DNA of 64,000 nucleotides from Zonotrichia leucophrys gambelii (lineage: Eukaryota > Chordata > Aves > Passeriformes > Passerellidae), in assembly GCF_028769735.1 (NCBI RefSeq), contig NC_088173.1:65197463-65261462 (forward strand). The letters are read 5' to 3'. Numbering within the stretch: position 1 is the first letter of the stretch; each line of letters starts with the position of its first letter. Shown piece after piece: positions 35,681 through 47,517 of this stretch. The translations under genes and the position numbers were made by a program. The notes under the pieces were generated by a model. The model made no database searches and was not told the DNA's origin. It worked only from the letters and a program-made list of their open reading frames with translations.

Positions 35681-37900
35681 CCTGTTGGTCCATGGTACAG
35701 CTAAAGTGCGGCTCAGCACTTATCTCTGACCCTCCTTTTTCCTACATATAATGTTACTATTACAATACCAGAATACAGCACTTTTTCAGACTCTAAACTG
35801 AGATCTTTTCCACATATGTTTGATTCATGTAGGTAATTGTATGTTGGATGTTTGTTAGACAGGCTAGGAATTACTACTGTACACTCACTGACCACTTGTG
35901 CACAAGGAGCATTTGCCAAAAAGACATTTACACACCTGTGGGCCTCACAAGTTATTTACCTAATTCCTCCTCCAGCTCCCAGAGAGGAGCTCGCCTCCAA
36001 GCTATTCTTTCATCACCTCTGCTGGCAAATCCCAAGTCATCTCTTGCTGATGCTGCCACAAATCTGCTGAGCATTTGAGCATTTGCCTTCTAAAAATTAA
36101 ATGCCTTAAAAGCAAAAAAAGAACATCCACACGGCAAGAAAAGCTGACTGTTGCACTGCTACCACTCGCTGGCACAATACTTGGTTGAATTCCTGCATAA
36201 TTCAGTGGTCAATAAAGTAATTCTTCCAAATGCAGCAGAACACATGGAACACAGAGCTCATTGCATTTTTCCAATTTGTTCTGAATTTTAGGGCTAATTG
36301 GGAAATAGCTTGACCAGTATGTCTGACATGTACACACAGCAGAACTTTCTCCTTTCCTTGCACCAAAAGTCATACAAGTCAGCCCCAAAATAATGAGATT
36401 TTAAAATAGTCCACCAATGATGCAAAAATAAGTTGTGGGTTTTTTTGTGGTGACATTTTTAGCTGACCGAAAAGCAGGTTAAAAAAGCAAGTTGCATAAC
36501 TCACACAAGACATATCATCCCATATCTGCTACATGCTGAAGGCCAATCCCACATGAACTGGACGTGCATATGTGCATGTCCTCAAAGCACTTTCTCCCAC
36601 ATTTCCTTCTCCCATTCTCCCCTCTCGCCTACCACAGTGATTTCCTGACACCTATTCCCTGACCATCCCCACCCTTCAGCTCCTACCTTTGCCTTTCAGG
36701 GCTGAGGTGCAGGCCCCCTTTCAGCCTCCCACCTACACAACAGCTCAGGCTGCCGTCCCACTTCCCACCGAGCACTCATCTCAAAGGGAAGGGGTTTGTG
36801 AGCTGGAACATTTCTGACATGCCTATTTCCTTGATGGTGGTGATGGGCATCCTGTGCCCCTTGGTTTCAGCTCTGCCCCTGCATCAGAGCCAGCACAGGC
36901 AGCCAAGGCTGCTCCTGAGAGCACTCCAGGCTGCAGCCCACGAACAGCCTGGTGGGGGAATGTGCAATGCAAAGTAGCACCAGTGCTGGCACCATTAAAC
37001 CCCTTCCTTGTGGCTCCTTTTGCCCAGATGAAAACACTGGGCAAAGTTCACAGGTACTAATTAATTCACCATTTTTAACAGTCTTAGAATACATAAAGAT
37101 TAATTTTGCCATTATACTGTTCTTAATATAGTTATTTTGCACAACAATGGGAGGTCCTTGTTCCTCAATATTAATTTCTATGAGTAATAATGTAACATTG
37201 GAGAAGACAGTTTTGCTTAAGTGATAAACACTTTGCTCATGTGATAAATTTCCACTTTTTAATAAAAGTTTCTTTATTTAAATTCCTGCAAGTTCATATT
37301 TAATTTTATTGCAGAAACAAACTCAGAGAAGATCAGTACTTCCCACCTGGCCTCAGACCTGACTGCCTTACAGGTGGGTTCTGCTGATGCCTCTGGCTAA
37401 GACACCTCTGCATGATACCAAGGAATACATTCCATTTTGCTGGAAGGAAAAGGAGACAGCAAACCTTCCTTTCTCCTGAACATTGCAGGTGCTTTCAATT
37501 AGCTCACAGTGAAATGGGGCCAGGTTTGCAGGCAGAGATAAACATAGAAGATTACAATAGCTCAGAAAGCAATAATACAAATAAGGATCTTTGCTGAAGC
37601 AGGATTTAAATAAGTAAAAATGTTACTGATGCTCTGGAGGTGAAACCAGAAAAATGTTAAATTAAACTTCAAGAGTAAGTCAAATGTTTTCCATCTTGAG
37701 AGCAGACCCATGGCCTGAGACATAAAATGTTGGGGTGACACACTCATATTGAGAGAACATATCCAGAAGAGGAAAATTCATGTGTATAGAAATAAAATTT
37801 TGGAAACTACAGTGCAACATTAAGCAGGAAGAGTCAACAGATAAAGAGCAGAGGTTAAAGGAAGAATATAAATAATTCTGCTGAGCATACATAGTCCATA
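35681..37900. other. Unique non-coding DNA with a C/T-rich GC-richer middle
   Basis: 36590-37030 is GC-richer and pyrimidine-rich (CCTTCTCCCATTCTCCCC and similar) and gives overlapping open frames on both strands (36823-37142), none recognisable. The rest is AT-rich unique DNA. Confidence 0.5.
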
Positions 37901-38078
37901 CTCACAGAATAATTAAGGTTGGAAAAGATATTTAGGGTCCTCATGCTCAACCATTAACCCACTGCCAAGGGGGTTAGCATTAACCCACTAAACCATGTCC
38001 CTAAGAGCAACAGATACATGATTTTAAATAGCTCCAGGAATGGTGACTACACTATTTCCCTGCATGCCTGTTACTCCA
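37901..38078 (-). mobile_element. Degraded CR1 LINE 3' fragment
   Basis: Plus-strand landmarks: CACAGAATAATTAAGGTTGGAAAAGA, CTCAACCATTAACCCACTGCC, CCACTAAACCATGTCCCTAA, AGCTCCAGGAATGGTGACTAC and CCCTGCATGCCTGTTACTCC. This is the complement of an avian CR1 3' end. The phrase CATTAACCCACT occurs twice (37951 and 37979), a small internal duplication. It is 5'-truncated near 38078. Confidence 0.88.
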
Positions 38079-39689
38079 AGACATACTGGAAAGAAGAGGC
38101 AAAAGAAGAAACTGAGTGGATGCCAAGGGAGGGAGGTTTGAAAAGTGAGCAATCTCTCTTAAACTCGCCATTAGAAATTAAAAAGGATGCCACTTTGGAG
38201 TGAGGACGGAGTCAAGAGGAATATGGCATTTATTAGAGATGCCAGAATCTCTCCAGAGGTACAACTGGCTGGAAAAGAAGAATTATTTCCTCACATCACA
38301 TTGGGGAAGTTATTTGGTGCTTTGAGGAGGAGCACTGAATGGAAACAAGGTAGAAAGCTGGCAATACATTTGAGGGATAGCAAAACTGAGACGTGGAAAT
38401 AGAATACTGGTTATTCAGGGACAGCCAGACTTTCCTCTTTGCCTGGTTCTCTGGGATAATGTCATTCTGAACAAATGAAAGCAAGGTAGCTTTGGGAAAT
38501 TTCAGGCGGCTGATGAGAAAGGAACATTTTGTACCAACCACCAGTACCAAGAACCCCTGCAGATAAGTGGGTGAGATCTTATAAAAGCCTAAGATGGCCA
38601 GGTACTGAGAAAGAGGCAGAAGCAAAAAGTCTGAGGATTAATAGTGTCAAGGAAAACACAGACACAAATGCAAGAGCAGCTCATTGCAGTAGCAAGAAAG
38701 AGGGCTACAGTGCTAGGCTGGGGGAAACTTCCAGGCCTAGGCATGGACAGCTTGATAAACAAAGCTCTCAGGCATCTTGTGAAAAATATAACATCTGTAC
38801 GCTCATCTGGCATTAAACTGAGCTCCCAGTTGTTCCTCTGCCATAATTTCTTCTGGGGGCATCTGGAAGTGTCCTGGACCTACCTGGTTTGTGCTCAGAA
38901 GTGAGAGCACAGATGGTGGAACAGAGGCAGAAGACTTTGAAATTTATTCATGAAGAGTAAAGGAGAGTTTGAGCTGTGGACAAGAAACTAAATGGTGTTG
39001 AAGGTTCAGCAAGGGAGATAGAAAAGTCATGTATTAAAGGCATGAAATGTAAATTAAGAATGTAGGGATGTTTTAGAGAGAGAAAGGAGCAAGGAAATTG
39101 GAGGCCTGGGGAAAGCACAGATAAGCTGAATAAACAAAATATAAGAAGCTATCATGGCAGTCATGAGCCTGCACAAAAGAAAAATGCTCTTCCAAAAAAT
39201 AGATTCCCTATTAAGTGATTTTGCTTGATTTTTTCATGCCACTCATGAGTTATCAATCTCCCCACCCATAAAGACAAATGTCGTATCGGCCCTAACCCAT
39301 CAGCTATTCTCAATTTATCACCATTTAATATATATTAAAATGCTCTTACCTCTGATTGCAAAAACAAACAAAATAAGGCAACATAAATCAAAAAGAAAGG
39401 GAAAGAGAGATGAGGAGGCTGAAGAGACAGGAGGGAGATCTGCTGCTCAAAAGAATGGATTTTGGTTTTTTTTTGCTCTTGATCTTCACATCCAAGCTCT
39501 CAAGGCCTCTCCACCACAAAAATACTCCGATGGTCTCACACTGTAAATCACATCAGTAGTTTATTAATCCCCTCACAACACAGAAACAAATGCTCAGCCC
39601 TGGAAGGAGAGCGGGGAAGCTGCAGAGTAGTAACAAACTCAGCAACCCTACGACTCTCTCTCTCTCTGATCCCATTATAAACTAACACA
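38079..39689. other. Unique non-coding DNA, purine-rich
   Basis: Plus strand is rich in A and G (for example 38080-38210, 38930-39170). Several frames of 60-109 codons exist on both strands with no recognisable features. A CT microsatellite (7 copies) lies at 39654-39667. Confidence 0.5.
39654..39667. repeat. (CT)7 microsatellite
   Basis: Seven perfect CT units, next to the start of a conserved-looking block. Confidence 0.9.
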
Positions 39690-40275
39690 ATATTTTTCTC
39701 CAATTTTCAGTCGGTATTGCAGCTCACAGCAGAAAAGATACTGAAAGCAGCAGGAGCCAGGCAGAGGTGTCAGACTTCAGAGCGGACACTGCCTTGGGAC
39801 CTGGGGGGGCCAGTAAATCAGTGCACGCTTGTCAACAGCTCCAAGCTGCAGGAATTACTCGAGCGAAAATAACAAATGGCTGTCATTGTGGAGCCAAAAA
39901 CCTGTGATTATAATTATCACATCCCCAGTGACCTTGCATAAACTTTAATCCCTCTCCAATGGAGCATTTAAATAGCCTGCATCTACTGGCAGGGGACCGT
40001 GTCCCCTTAGTTGAAAATACAGAGAGTAGGAAAGAAACGAGCCACAAAGAAAGCACCAAGCCCCTCTGTGTCTTACAGCTTGTATTAAAGAGTTGTACAA
40101 GAAAAGCCCTGTCACTGTCATTTTAATTGATATTACATAGTCATCCCAAATTCAAAATGCCACGGTGGTGTCCAAACCCAGCTAATCCCAGCACCAAGCA
40201 TTTTAATCAGATGAAAAGGTCAAATAACACCAGGTTTTCATCACTGCCCATCATTCAGTGGGCTGAGAAAGTGGG
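39690..40275. promoter_or_regulatory. Candidate conserved non-coding elements (two adjoining)
   Basis: The first block (about 39690-40020) has CpG-containing unique sequence (AATCAGTGCACGCTTGTCAACAGC, ATTACTCGAGCGAAAATAAC), GTGATTATAATTATCAC (a 17-base near-perfect palindrome at about 39904-39920) and CCAATGGAGCATTTAAATAGCC. The second (40080-40275) has TTTTAATTGATATTAC, CCACGGTGGTG and TTTTAATCAGATGAAAAGG. Both lack simple repeats. Texture strongly suggests regulatory constraint, but no alignment was made. Confidence 0.45.
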
Positions 40276-42280
40276 TATACAAGGTGTGTGGATGGGTTGT
40301 TGAGTCAAGGAATCTTCAGGGAGGAAACCTCCTTCCACCTTGGAGAGCTTAGCTCACCCTTGAAGGTCCCACCATGATCAAGACTTGAATGAATTCTCCA
40401 GGTTTAATAAAGATCTTTCTCCACTGCTAAAATCAGGTATTTTAGCTGTTTGGGTACTTTCATAGAACCCTTACAGCCAGGACTTAATGTCTTTAATTAC
40501 AGAGTTAAGGACAGTTATCTACTACTGCCTTGCTCTACTTCTCTAGGTTGTAAATGTATTTCCATCCAATATAGACAGGTGCAGCAGAAAACTCTAAAAG
40601 CTCTGAATCTGGGGAAAGGAAAAAAATTAATTCTAAAGTATTTCATTGTCTTAATATTTCTGATCCTGAAAGAATCCTTTTAGGGGAAAAAATTATTTTC
40701 ATCTTGTTCTGTGAGTTCTCCAAAGGACATTGAAAGCATTGTAGGTGCAGGAATTTCATGAGATTGCTTTGAAATTGTAAGAACCACATTGCTCCATGAT
40801 AGTCAGATCACTAGTTCACCAAAATGTTTACATTTTCTAACCAGATCATCTCCCCTAGAAAAAACAAGCACCTCCTGGAGTCAGCAGATGCTCCCACATA
40901 CAGGCAAACAGCAAATGTGGGTTTAAAATATGAGACTTTATATCTTCCATACAGGTGTTAACAATGTTCTGCACAAGCTTTGCACTATGGTATCACATAA
41001 CAGCGATTTTTTCCTTCAATATAGCTGCAAGAAGACAAAATGGACTTATTACTGGAAAAGAGCTTTGCTAATTGCACAGTCCTTCATTAGGTTTCAGAGA
41101 GAGTACAACAGTACATTCAAATTAGCAGTAATTTTAACAAATTCAAAACTTTTAAAACAGAGAAATCAGAGGAACATTAAGTCTTAAGGGAAAGGCATTT
41201 ACTGAGATAGGGCAAAATTTAAGCATTTCTATATTAGTGTGTAGTCTGGTGTATGTAATCCCCACTTGCATTCTCCATGCTAAATAAATTAAGTATAAGT
41301 CATCTAAAGCAAGAGGTATATTTCCTAAAACCAGAAAATTGTACTGTCTAGAAAAGCAGAAATACTTGAAATAGATTAGTTCGTGCCTACACTAACTTTT
41401 AACTATAAATGTTGGAATTAGAGATAAAAATAACTAAGAAGTAGCCTTTGTACAGTTAAAGGGCTACAGTGGTTCACAAAGGTTCTGAGTTATTTAAGGT
41501 GGTTTTTCCAGGTCAATAAAACCCCAGTATGTATTTCAAAGGGAGAATTCTTCCAAGCATTTACCTGAACCCCACATCCTGGCAAGGCTCTAGCAAGCTT
41601 TCTCCAACAGTGTCAGCCCCACTCAGCAGGGCATTTGAAAACACAGCTACAGCTAAAACAAGTCTCCTTTCTGCTCTGTGTCAGAATTAGGATGTTCTTT
41701 GGACCAGAGAGACAGGGAGAGAGAGAAAGAGCCAGACCCTCACAGATCTGTGCATGCCTGTGACACTCTGGAAATCAGAGGTGGCAATGGAGAGACAGGT
41801 CCTTTCAGCCCCTGGCACAGAACAGCAACTGGACTGAATCCACCTGGCCACTCCACAGCCAGCACACAGTAACAAATTCCACCAGCCTCATTCATTCAAA
41901 ATGAAAATTCTCCATTTGCATCACTGCAACATAAATAAATACATTAAATATAATGTAATAATAGCTTGGCACATTTATCCTCTGGTCAAGAATCAAACAC
42001 CATCTCTCCTTTCCTGATTACCAATGTGATGCAAATGCCTGAATCTAGAGCTGTATATTCTATGTGTTTCATGCATGAAGATCTGGTAAAATCCCTCTTT
42101 ATTTTATCCCACATATTGGTGATGAGCTATCACCAGTTATCTTTCTGTTTTGTTTCACTTTTGACACACAATCCAATCCCACTCATCCAAGATTTTTTTC
42201 ATCTCATCTTGGAGAATGGGCAGTTTCAGAATTTTTTATTTTTCTTCATGCCAATAACTGTAAAACAACTGAGAGTAACT
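40276..42280. other. Unique non-coding DNA
   Basis: AT-rich. A GA-rich run at 41706-41731 and overlapping frames on both strands at 41678-41875 are the only local features. A 110-codon plus frame at 41966-42298 runs into the CR1 fragment and is not called. Confidence 0.5.
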
Positions 42281-42289
42281 ATCATCAGT

Positions 42290-42356
42290 GTTAGGTGAAT
42301 GGTTGGACTGGATTATATTAGAGGTCTTTTCCAACCCTAATGATTCTATGATCATT
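42290..42356 (+). mobile_element. CR1 LINE 3' terminus (sense)
   Basis: GTGAATGGTTGGACTGGATTATATTAGAGGTCTTTTCCAACC followed by TAATGATTCTATGATCATTA: the sense-strand CR1 3' end with the terminal ATTCTATG-type octamer. Only about 65 bp remain, a very short 5'-truncated insertion or the surviving end of an old one. Confidence 0.88.
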
Positions 42357-45300
42357 ATAAGACCAACTTTTAGTTGCTTGTCTCAACTTGTACGTATATG
42401 GTTTTGTGAATTCATCTCTAAGAATAGAAGGAAAAAATCTGCAGTTTCCATGTGTTAATACTTGAAAAGACACTTTCATCTGGCATGAAATCATATATAA
42501 ACACCTGATATCACTGGCAACTAGCCAATATTTACTATGAAGTTAGTACCATGGGAGAGGTTGTTAACCTGTTTGTTATCCCTTTCTTCACTATTATAGG
42601 AAAAATCACAGGCATTTGCCACCATGTATTTTATATTATGATCCTGTTCTGGGTATGTGTTCATCAAAATTGATTTTTTTTTGTAATAGCTACTGCTGAA
42701 CTTTGGAATTCCTTTGAAAGTATAGAAATTAAATGGTTGTGAGAAGATAATTATGCTCTGTGAATGAGCATTTAATTTATTCTAATCTCAGTGGTCTGGA
42801 CTTCTTTACATAAGCCCTTTGCAGCCCTGTGTCCCTGCCATCCCAGAAGGTGTGCAATAAAACACCAAAGCAGTGATGTCTGTGTGGTACAGTGGGACCA
42901 GGTGACCGTACAAATGGGCCATTTTTGAGGAGTTTCAATTTCTGCACAGAGCAAGTTGAATAAACAGCTCATAAAGCTGCCTTCACATTATGGGGCAAAT
43001 TGCTCATCTCTGAATCACAGTTGCTCTTGGCTTCCCGTTCAGAACTCTTTCCACGAGTCCCACTGGCATTAATGGCAGCTCCACAAGCAGAACAAATAGC
43101 CAATCATTTCATACTGAGAGGAGAATTTCCCCCACATGGTGTGTGTCCATCACACAAACCCACCTTGCACCGAGGGAGGCAAACAGCCCCCGGGACCCCC
43201 CCATCCCCACCTCTCCATCCCCTCCTCTCTGCTCTGCTGCCTGTGGCCACCAGCGCCAGGCAGGCAATCTGACATTTTTAACAGCTTTTATCTTTTCATA
43301 ACCCTGGCTCCCAGCTGTTTCACGTTTCCCTGCACTTTTCTGCTGGGTTCACTCAAAAGACAGCCCTAGCGTACTGAAATGCCAAAAGCAATCTCCAGCC
43401 CTGTAATATTCTGGCCTCCTAAAGACCCCATCCTGAGGAGAGGGTTACTCTGAGAATGCAGTGCGACCCAGATGAATAGAGATGTCACTACCCTTGGTGA
43501 GATCCTGTGTATTGAGCTAAACGAGGAGCCTCATCGCTCCTCAGCACAAGTCAAAACCAGGTAGGAAAGAGAAGGCAGAAATGGCCTTGCCCCAGGTGGA
43601 ACCACCCCCAGGGCTTCTGATCACCATCAAAATTTGGGTGCTGGGCAATGCATAAGGATCTTGGCACTGTAGTGTCTTTCTTCTCAGCTTTTGGGGGAAA
43701 ATTTACTGACTGGGATTATCTATTTTCCAAGTGTAATTTTTTTCCTTTCCAAGCCATACAGTCCATCAGACTGGTGCTGAATAGAGTTTAAACACCCATA
43801 AGCTTCAAGCACTCAACAATTTTTTCCACAAGAAAAATATTCAAAGTATTTGTTTCATATCTTTTCTTTTTACTCCTTTCATTTAGTCCATTCCTCAAGA
43901 CACATGTACTGGTATGCAATTCAGACTGGGCTCAAAGAGAGAAATATCTATATTTACAGACTGATATTTCTCTGCCATGACTTCAAAAGTGTTTCTGAAT
44001 CCTAAACCTTTCACAGCGTTTCAAGACCCCCAAAGAATATGGACCTGACCCTGGGATCTTCATCTCAAGAAGCTTTTCTCCTGAAACTGGTGTTTTTTCC
44101 ACCAATAACAAGAGCCAACCTGCTTTTTCTGAAAAAAAAAAAAAAAAAAAAAATCAGTTTATCAGAAAATCTTTATCTAGAATCAGCTCCATCAGCACTG
44201 TCAGCTTTAGTCCCAGGTTTCCCCCACAGTGTAGCTTCCTTCCTAAACTGACCTCCAGGAATCACACAAATCCAGCAAAAACAAGAGCCTGTATATAAAG
44301 AATCATTCTGATTGATACAGTTATATCCAAAACTTCCAATATAAAACCTATAGGTTCAAAATTGAGAAGACAGTTAAGAGACATGGAAGTTGCATGTACT
44401 GCTTTTTGATATCAATTTTTGAGAGTCTCACCCTCAATTTCTCTGTCCTTTGGGGTAGAAATGTAGTTCATCTTTCTTCTGGTAGGAAGCCGAAAGCACT
44501 CTGTTTTCATTCCTGACTCATTTCAGCTCTTTTCTGTGTGGGTAAGGTTCACGTGGTTTGATGTCTGATAATGAAGATTTGGCACAGCTTTAAATGTAAG
44601 TAATTAGGGAATCCATTGACCATAACAAACAATGGACCAAAAAAAAAACTGTTGTAAGGAAGGTACTTCCCAGTTACCCATTATAGCAATTTTTGCCTGT
44701 AACTATAATTCACAAATTTAATTCACTCAAAAAAACAAATACCTTTTTTTTTTTTGCTTAAATATCCTAAATCAAGCATTAAATTACAGCTCTTTCAGGA
44801 ATGAACCTCATCATTAGCTTTCGTATGTGAAAGAGAAAAAGAGTAACTCTTGAAAATTTGCATTTAAGGGGCAAGTGCAAGACATCAACACAATAAAATC
44901 CCCTGATGCACTTCCACATTTCACATGCCTGTGTGCTTAAATATACATATATACACATGTGCTTTTATGGATGCATATTTCTATATTTTATATGTTTACA
45001 CACACAAATATGTACTCACCCTAAGAAAAATAAACCTCCAATGATAATGTGATCCCCACTAGCCCAGCACTTCAATTATAAAGCAATCCTAGCACAAATC
45101 CAGAAAATGTCACTGTCACATGCTTCCTTTGTATGCTGTTGAAAATACCTCCAAACTTTGGAAATTAATCACATAGCAATGCCAATCTTTTAAGCCAGGC
45201 ATCTATGAACCAACCTCTTCCCTACTGAATGAATTACATTGAAATCATATAATTGCAGGCTGCCATTCAGTCACCCTTAACAATAGGAGACTTTGAAAAT

Positions 45301-45529
45301 TGGAAATTTTTTTCCCATCTGACTCCCAACTTGCAAGCATGAAGCATATAGCAAAAGCTTGGTGCCTTTTAAATTACCTAAAATCTACATCCTTCAGACA
45401 AATGAACAGGGGGAAAAAAAAGGGTGCAATTTAAGGGCAAATCATTTTGTGTTAATCCTTGGGAACTCAAAGCATGAAGATAAAAGAAGAAAAAATGCAG
45501 GTTTCACTTTGCTCATTATGGGACATTGA
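42357..45529. other. Unique non-coding DNA
   Basis: Contains a C-rich stretch at 43185-43235, a 22-base A run (44132-44153), an A9 run at 44640, a T run at about 44744-44755 and a TATA/CA-rich patch at 44940-45012. No gene or assignable transposon. Confidence 0.5.
44132..44153. repeat. Poly(A) run, 22 bases
   Basis: The longest pure homopolymer in the window. It could be the tail of an old retroposed sequence inserted on the plus strand, but no source transcript is recognisable upstream and no target duplication was seen. Confidence 0.9.
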
Positions 45530-46045
45530 CTTTCACCTAATAGTATGCAATTAAAATTTCTTCATGAGATTTCCTTATTGAAATAAGAAAGATAGTGCCG
45601 TGCTGAATGTGGTGATAGATCTGGTATAAACGTGCTTCCTGGACAAACTGATTTATCATGTCTTATTCCAGCAGTACTTTCTTGCTTGCTCATTTCTCAT
45701 CTTATTACTGTGAAGTTGTAATTAAAGAGGATCCTCCCACGGAGAAGAGCTCTCCTTCAGGACAAGCTAAATTATAAATGCACTGTTCTTTCTCTGAGAG
45801 CAATTTAAAGGGGCAGTCTGCTGTGGGAAAGATGCACATCTAATTCTTGGGGCTCCTGGCTCTGTAATTTTATGCAGGTCTCTTTCTGTTAGATACAGAA
45901 TAAATTTGGTTTGCAAACTGGGTTTCCTGGACAAATATACCTCTGCAATTGACTATTTCAATTTAAATACAAAGACAATTCAATTAAAATGGTATTGAAC
46001 CACTGCGCCTGATTTACTTCGTAGATATTTCATGTATGATCACTC
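45530..46045. promoter_or_regulatory. Candidate conserved non-coding element
   Basis: About 500 bp with no simple repeat. Features are TATGCAATTAAAATTTC, GAAGTTGTAATTAAAGAGG, ACAAGCTAAATTATAAATGC, GCAATTTAAAGGGG, a TAATTTTATGCAGG segment and ATTTAAATACAAAGACAATTCAATTAAAATGG. CpGs survive (GTGCCGTGC, AACGTGC, CACTGCGCCTG). Cores of the AATTAA type recur. Inference from texture only. Confidence 0.4.
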
Positions 46046-46930
46046 GTATAATACAGCAAAATATTTCAGAGGGCACTGAAAAACTATTTAAGAAATGCAG
46101 AGCCTGAAAAATTCTTGCTATTCTCCAGGAAAAACAGAACAACATAACAACATTTGACCACAATCAACACTGACCATTATGAGATTATTTTGCCAGGAAG
46201 ACACTACCATAAAAAACCACAAGCAGTAGGCATGAGATCAATTTGACAGCCTGATATCCTTCCTCTACCAAATTCTCAGCCCTTCAAACACACAGACCTG
46301 CACCAAATAAAATAAAAATAGAAAACATTATTTGTAGTTCTATATCTGAGCTCATATCCTCATTGCAACAAAGTATTTGTATTGCAAGCAATAGCAAAAA
46401 TCCAGTTTTCTTCAAGGGAAGAGATTCCAAGGACGGACACCCAGTGGTGCTGTTACTGAAGAAGGCTCTTGTGCCTTTGTATCTGAGCACCTAAACCTAC
46501 ATACAGTAATACAGGGTACCCCCATCAGACTCATCCCCTCATTTTTGTTGTTCCCAATGTTGTTCACTTTATAAGAATGTGAATAAGAATTATTCATATC
46601 ACTTCACAGCAGCTCTTGAAGTAACTTCTGGTGCTTCCCTGAGGATGCTGGAAAGACAGAATCAGTGGGTGAACTTCATAAAATGGGGCAAGGAGAGAGG
46701 AATGACTGAAAAATGGGGGTGAGCTCTCTGAGCTTGGAATGCTCGTGCAAGAATGAGAATCCTCCCTTAGCTATGGAGTATGTATGTACCTTAATATTAA
46801 GCATTACTGTCATGGTATCCTGCCTTTAATGTCAAAGTGGGATCTAAAAGAATTCAGATCTCTTGGTAATGAAAATCCATCTGATACTCAAAAGGCTCAC
46901 ACAACAATGAAATAGCCTTTTACACTGTTA
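46046..46930. other. Unique non-coding DNA
   Basis: No repeat or gene recognised; two short overlapping minus-strand frames at 46284-46597 are unremarkable. Confidence 0.5.
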
Positions 46931-47245
46931 CATCCTATAGCTTTATATTTCTCCTCGAGTCCATTAATTTAATTGCATCTCTGGATTTAATTTTAAAATA
47001 TTTTATTGTAATCATAGGAGACAGCAATAATTTATTAATGTGCTCAGTAGCACTATGACACAGTAAGGGCAGCATTATATTTGCAGACATATAATTCCAG
47101 AGCTAATTTCATAAAAGTATGGGTGAACTTGATCCTTAAATTAAAACCATTGTCCTTTGCTAGAGAATTAAGACAGGCAATTCATCCTGTGTCATATCTA
47201 CAATGTTTTAAATGTGATGCAAAGACCTGTGTAAAAGTGAGGTGT
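46931..47245. promoter_or_regulatory. Candidate conserved non-coding element
   Basis: AT-rich, motif-dense block: CCATTAATTTAATTGCATC (46963), GGATTTAATTTTAAAATATTTTATTGTAATCATAGG (46983) and CAATAATTTATTAATG (47026). Non-repetitive apart from AT bias. It lies between two CR1 3' ends (42.3 and 47.45 kb). Conservation untested. Confidence 0.35.
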
Positions 47246-47449
47246 TTGCAGCAGCTGATATGACTATGAGGGTCTAGATTCCATGAGGAAGAAAAATGAA
47301 AGGACAGTGTTGTTCTTATAGACAGTGACATATTGTAACTGAGTATTTTTAGGCCCTTTTCAAAATATAAAACCTCAATTTTTATATGTAAAAATGCTAA
47401 GCAAAAATTATCTGAATTCAGCTTCAAAAACCAATACATGTTATGTCAG

Positions 47450-47517
47450 TAAAGGAGAGCTGGACCGGATGATACTTTTGGTTCCCTTGCAACTCAGCAG
47501 ATTCTGTGATTCTGGAA
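47450..47517 (+). mobile_element. CR1 LINE 3' terminus (sense)
   Basis: GGAGAGCTGGACCGGATGATACTTTTGGTTCCCTTGCAACTCAG...ATTCTGTGATTCTGG: the sense-strand CR1 3' end with two terminal octamer-like repeats (ATTCTGTG, ATTCTGG). About 68 bp survive. Confidence 0.88.

Noticed and set aside
44039..44251. Possible retroposed gene with a 22-base A tail
   Set aside because: No recognisable transcript-like sequence before the A run and no target-site duplication seen.
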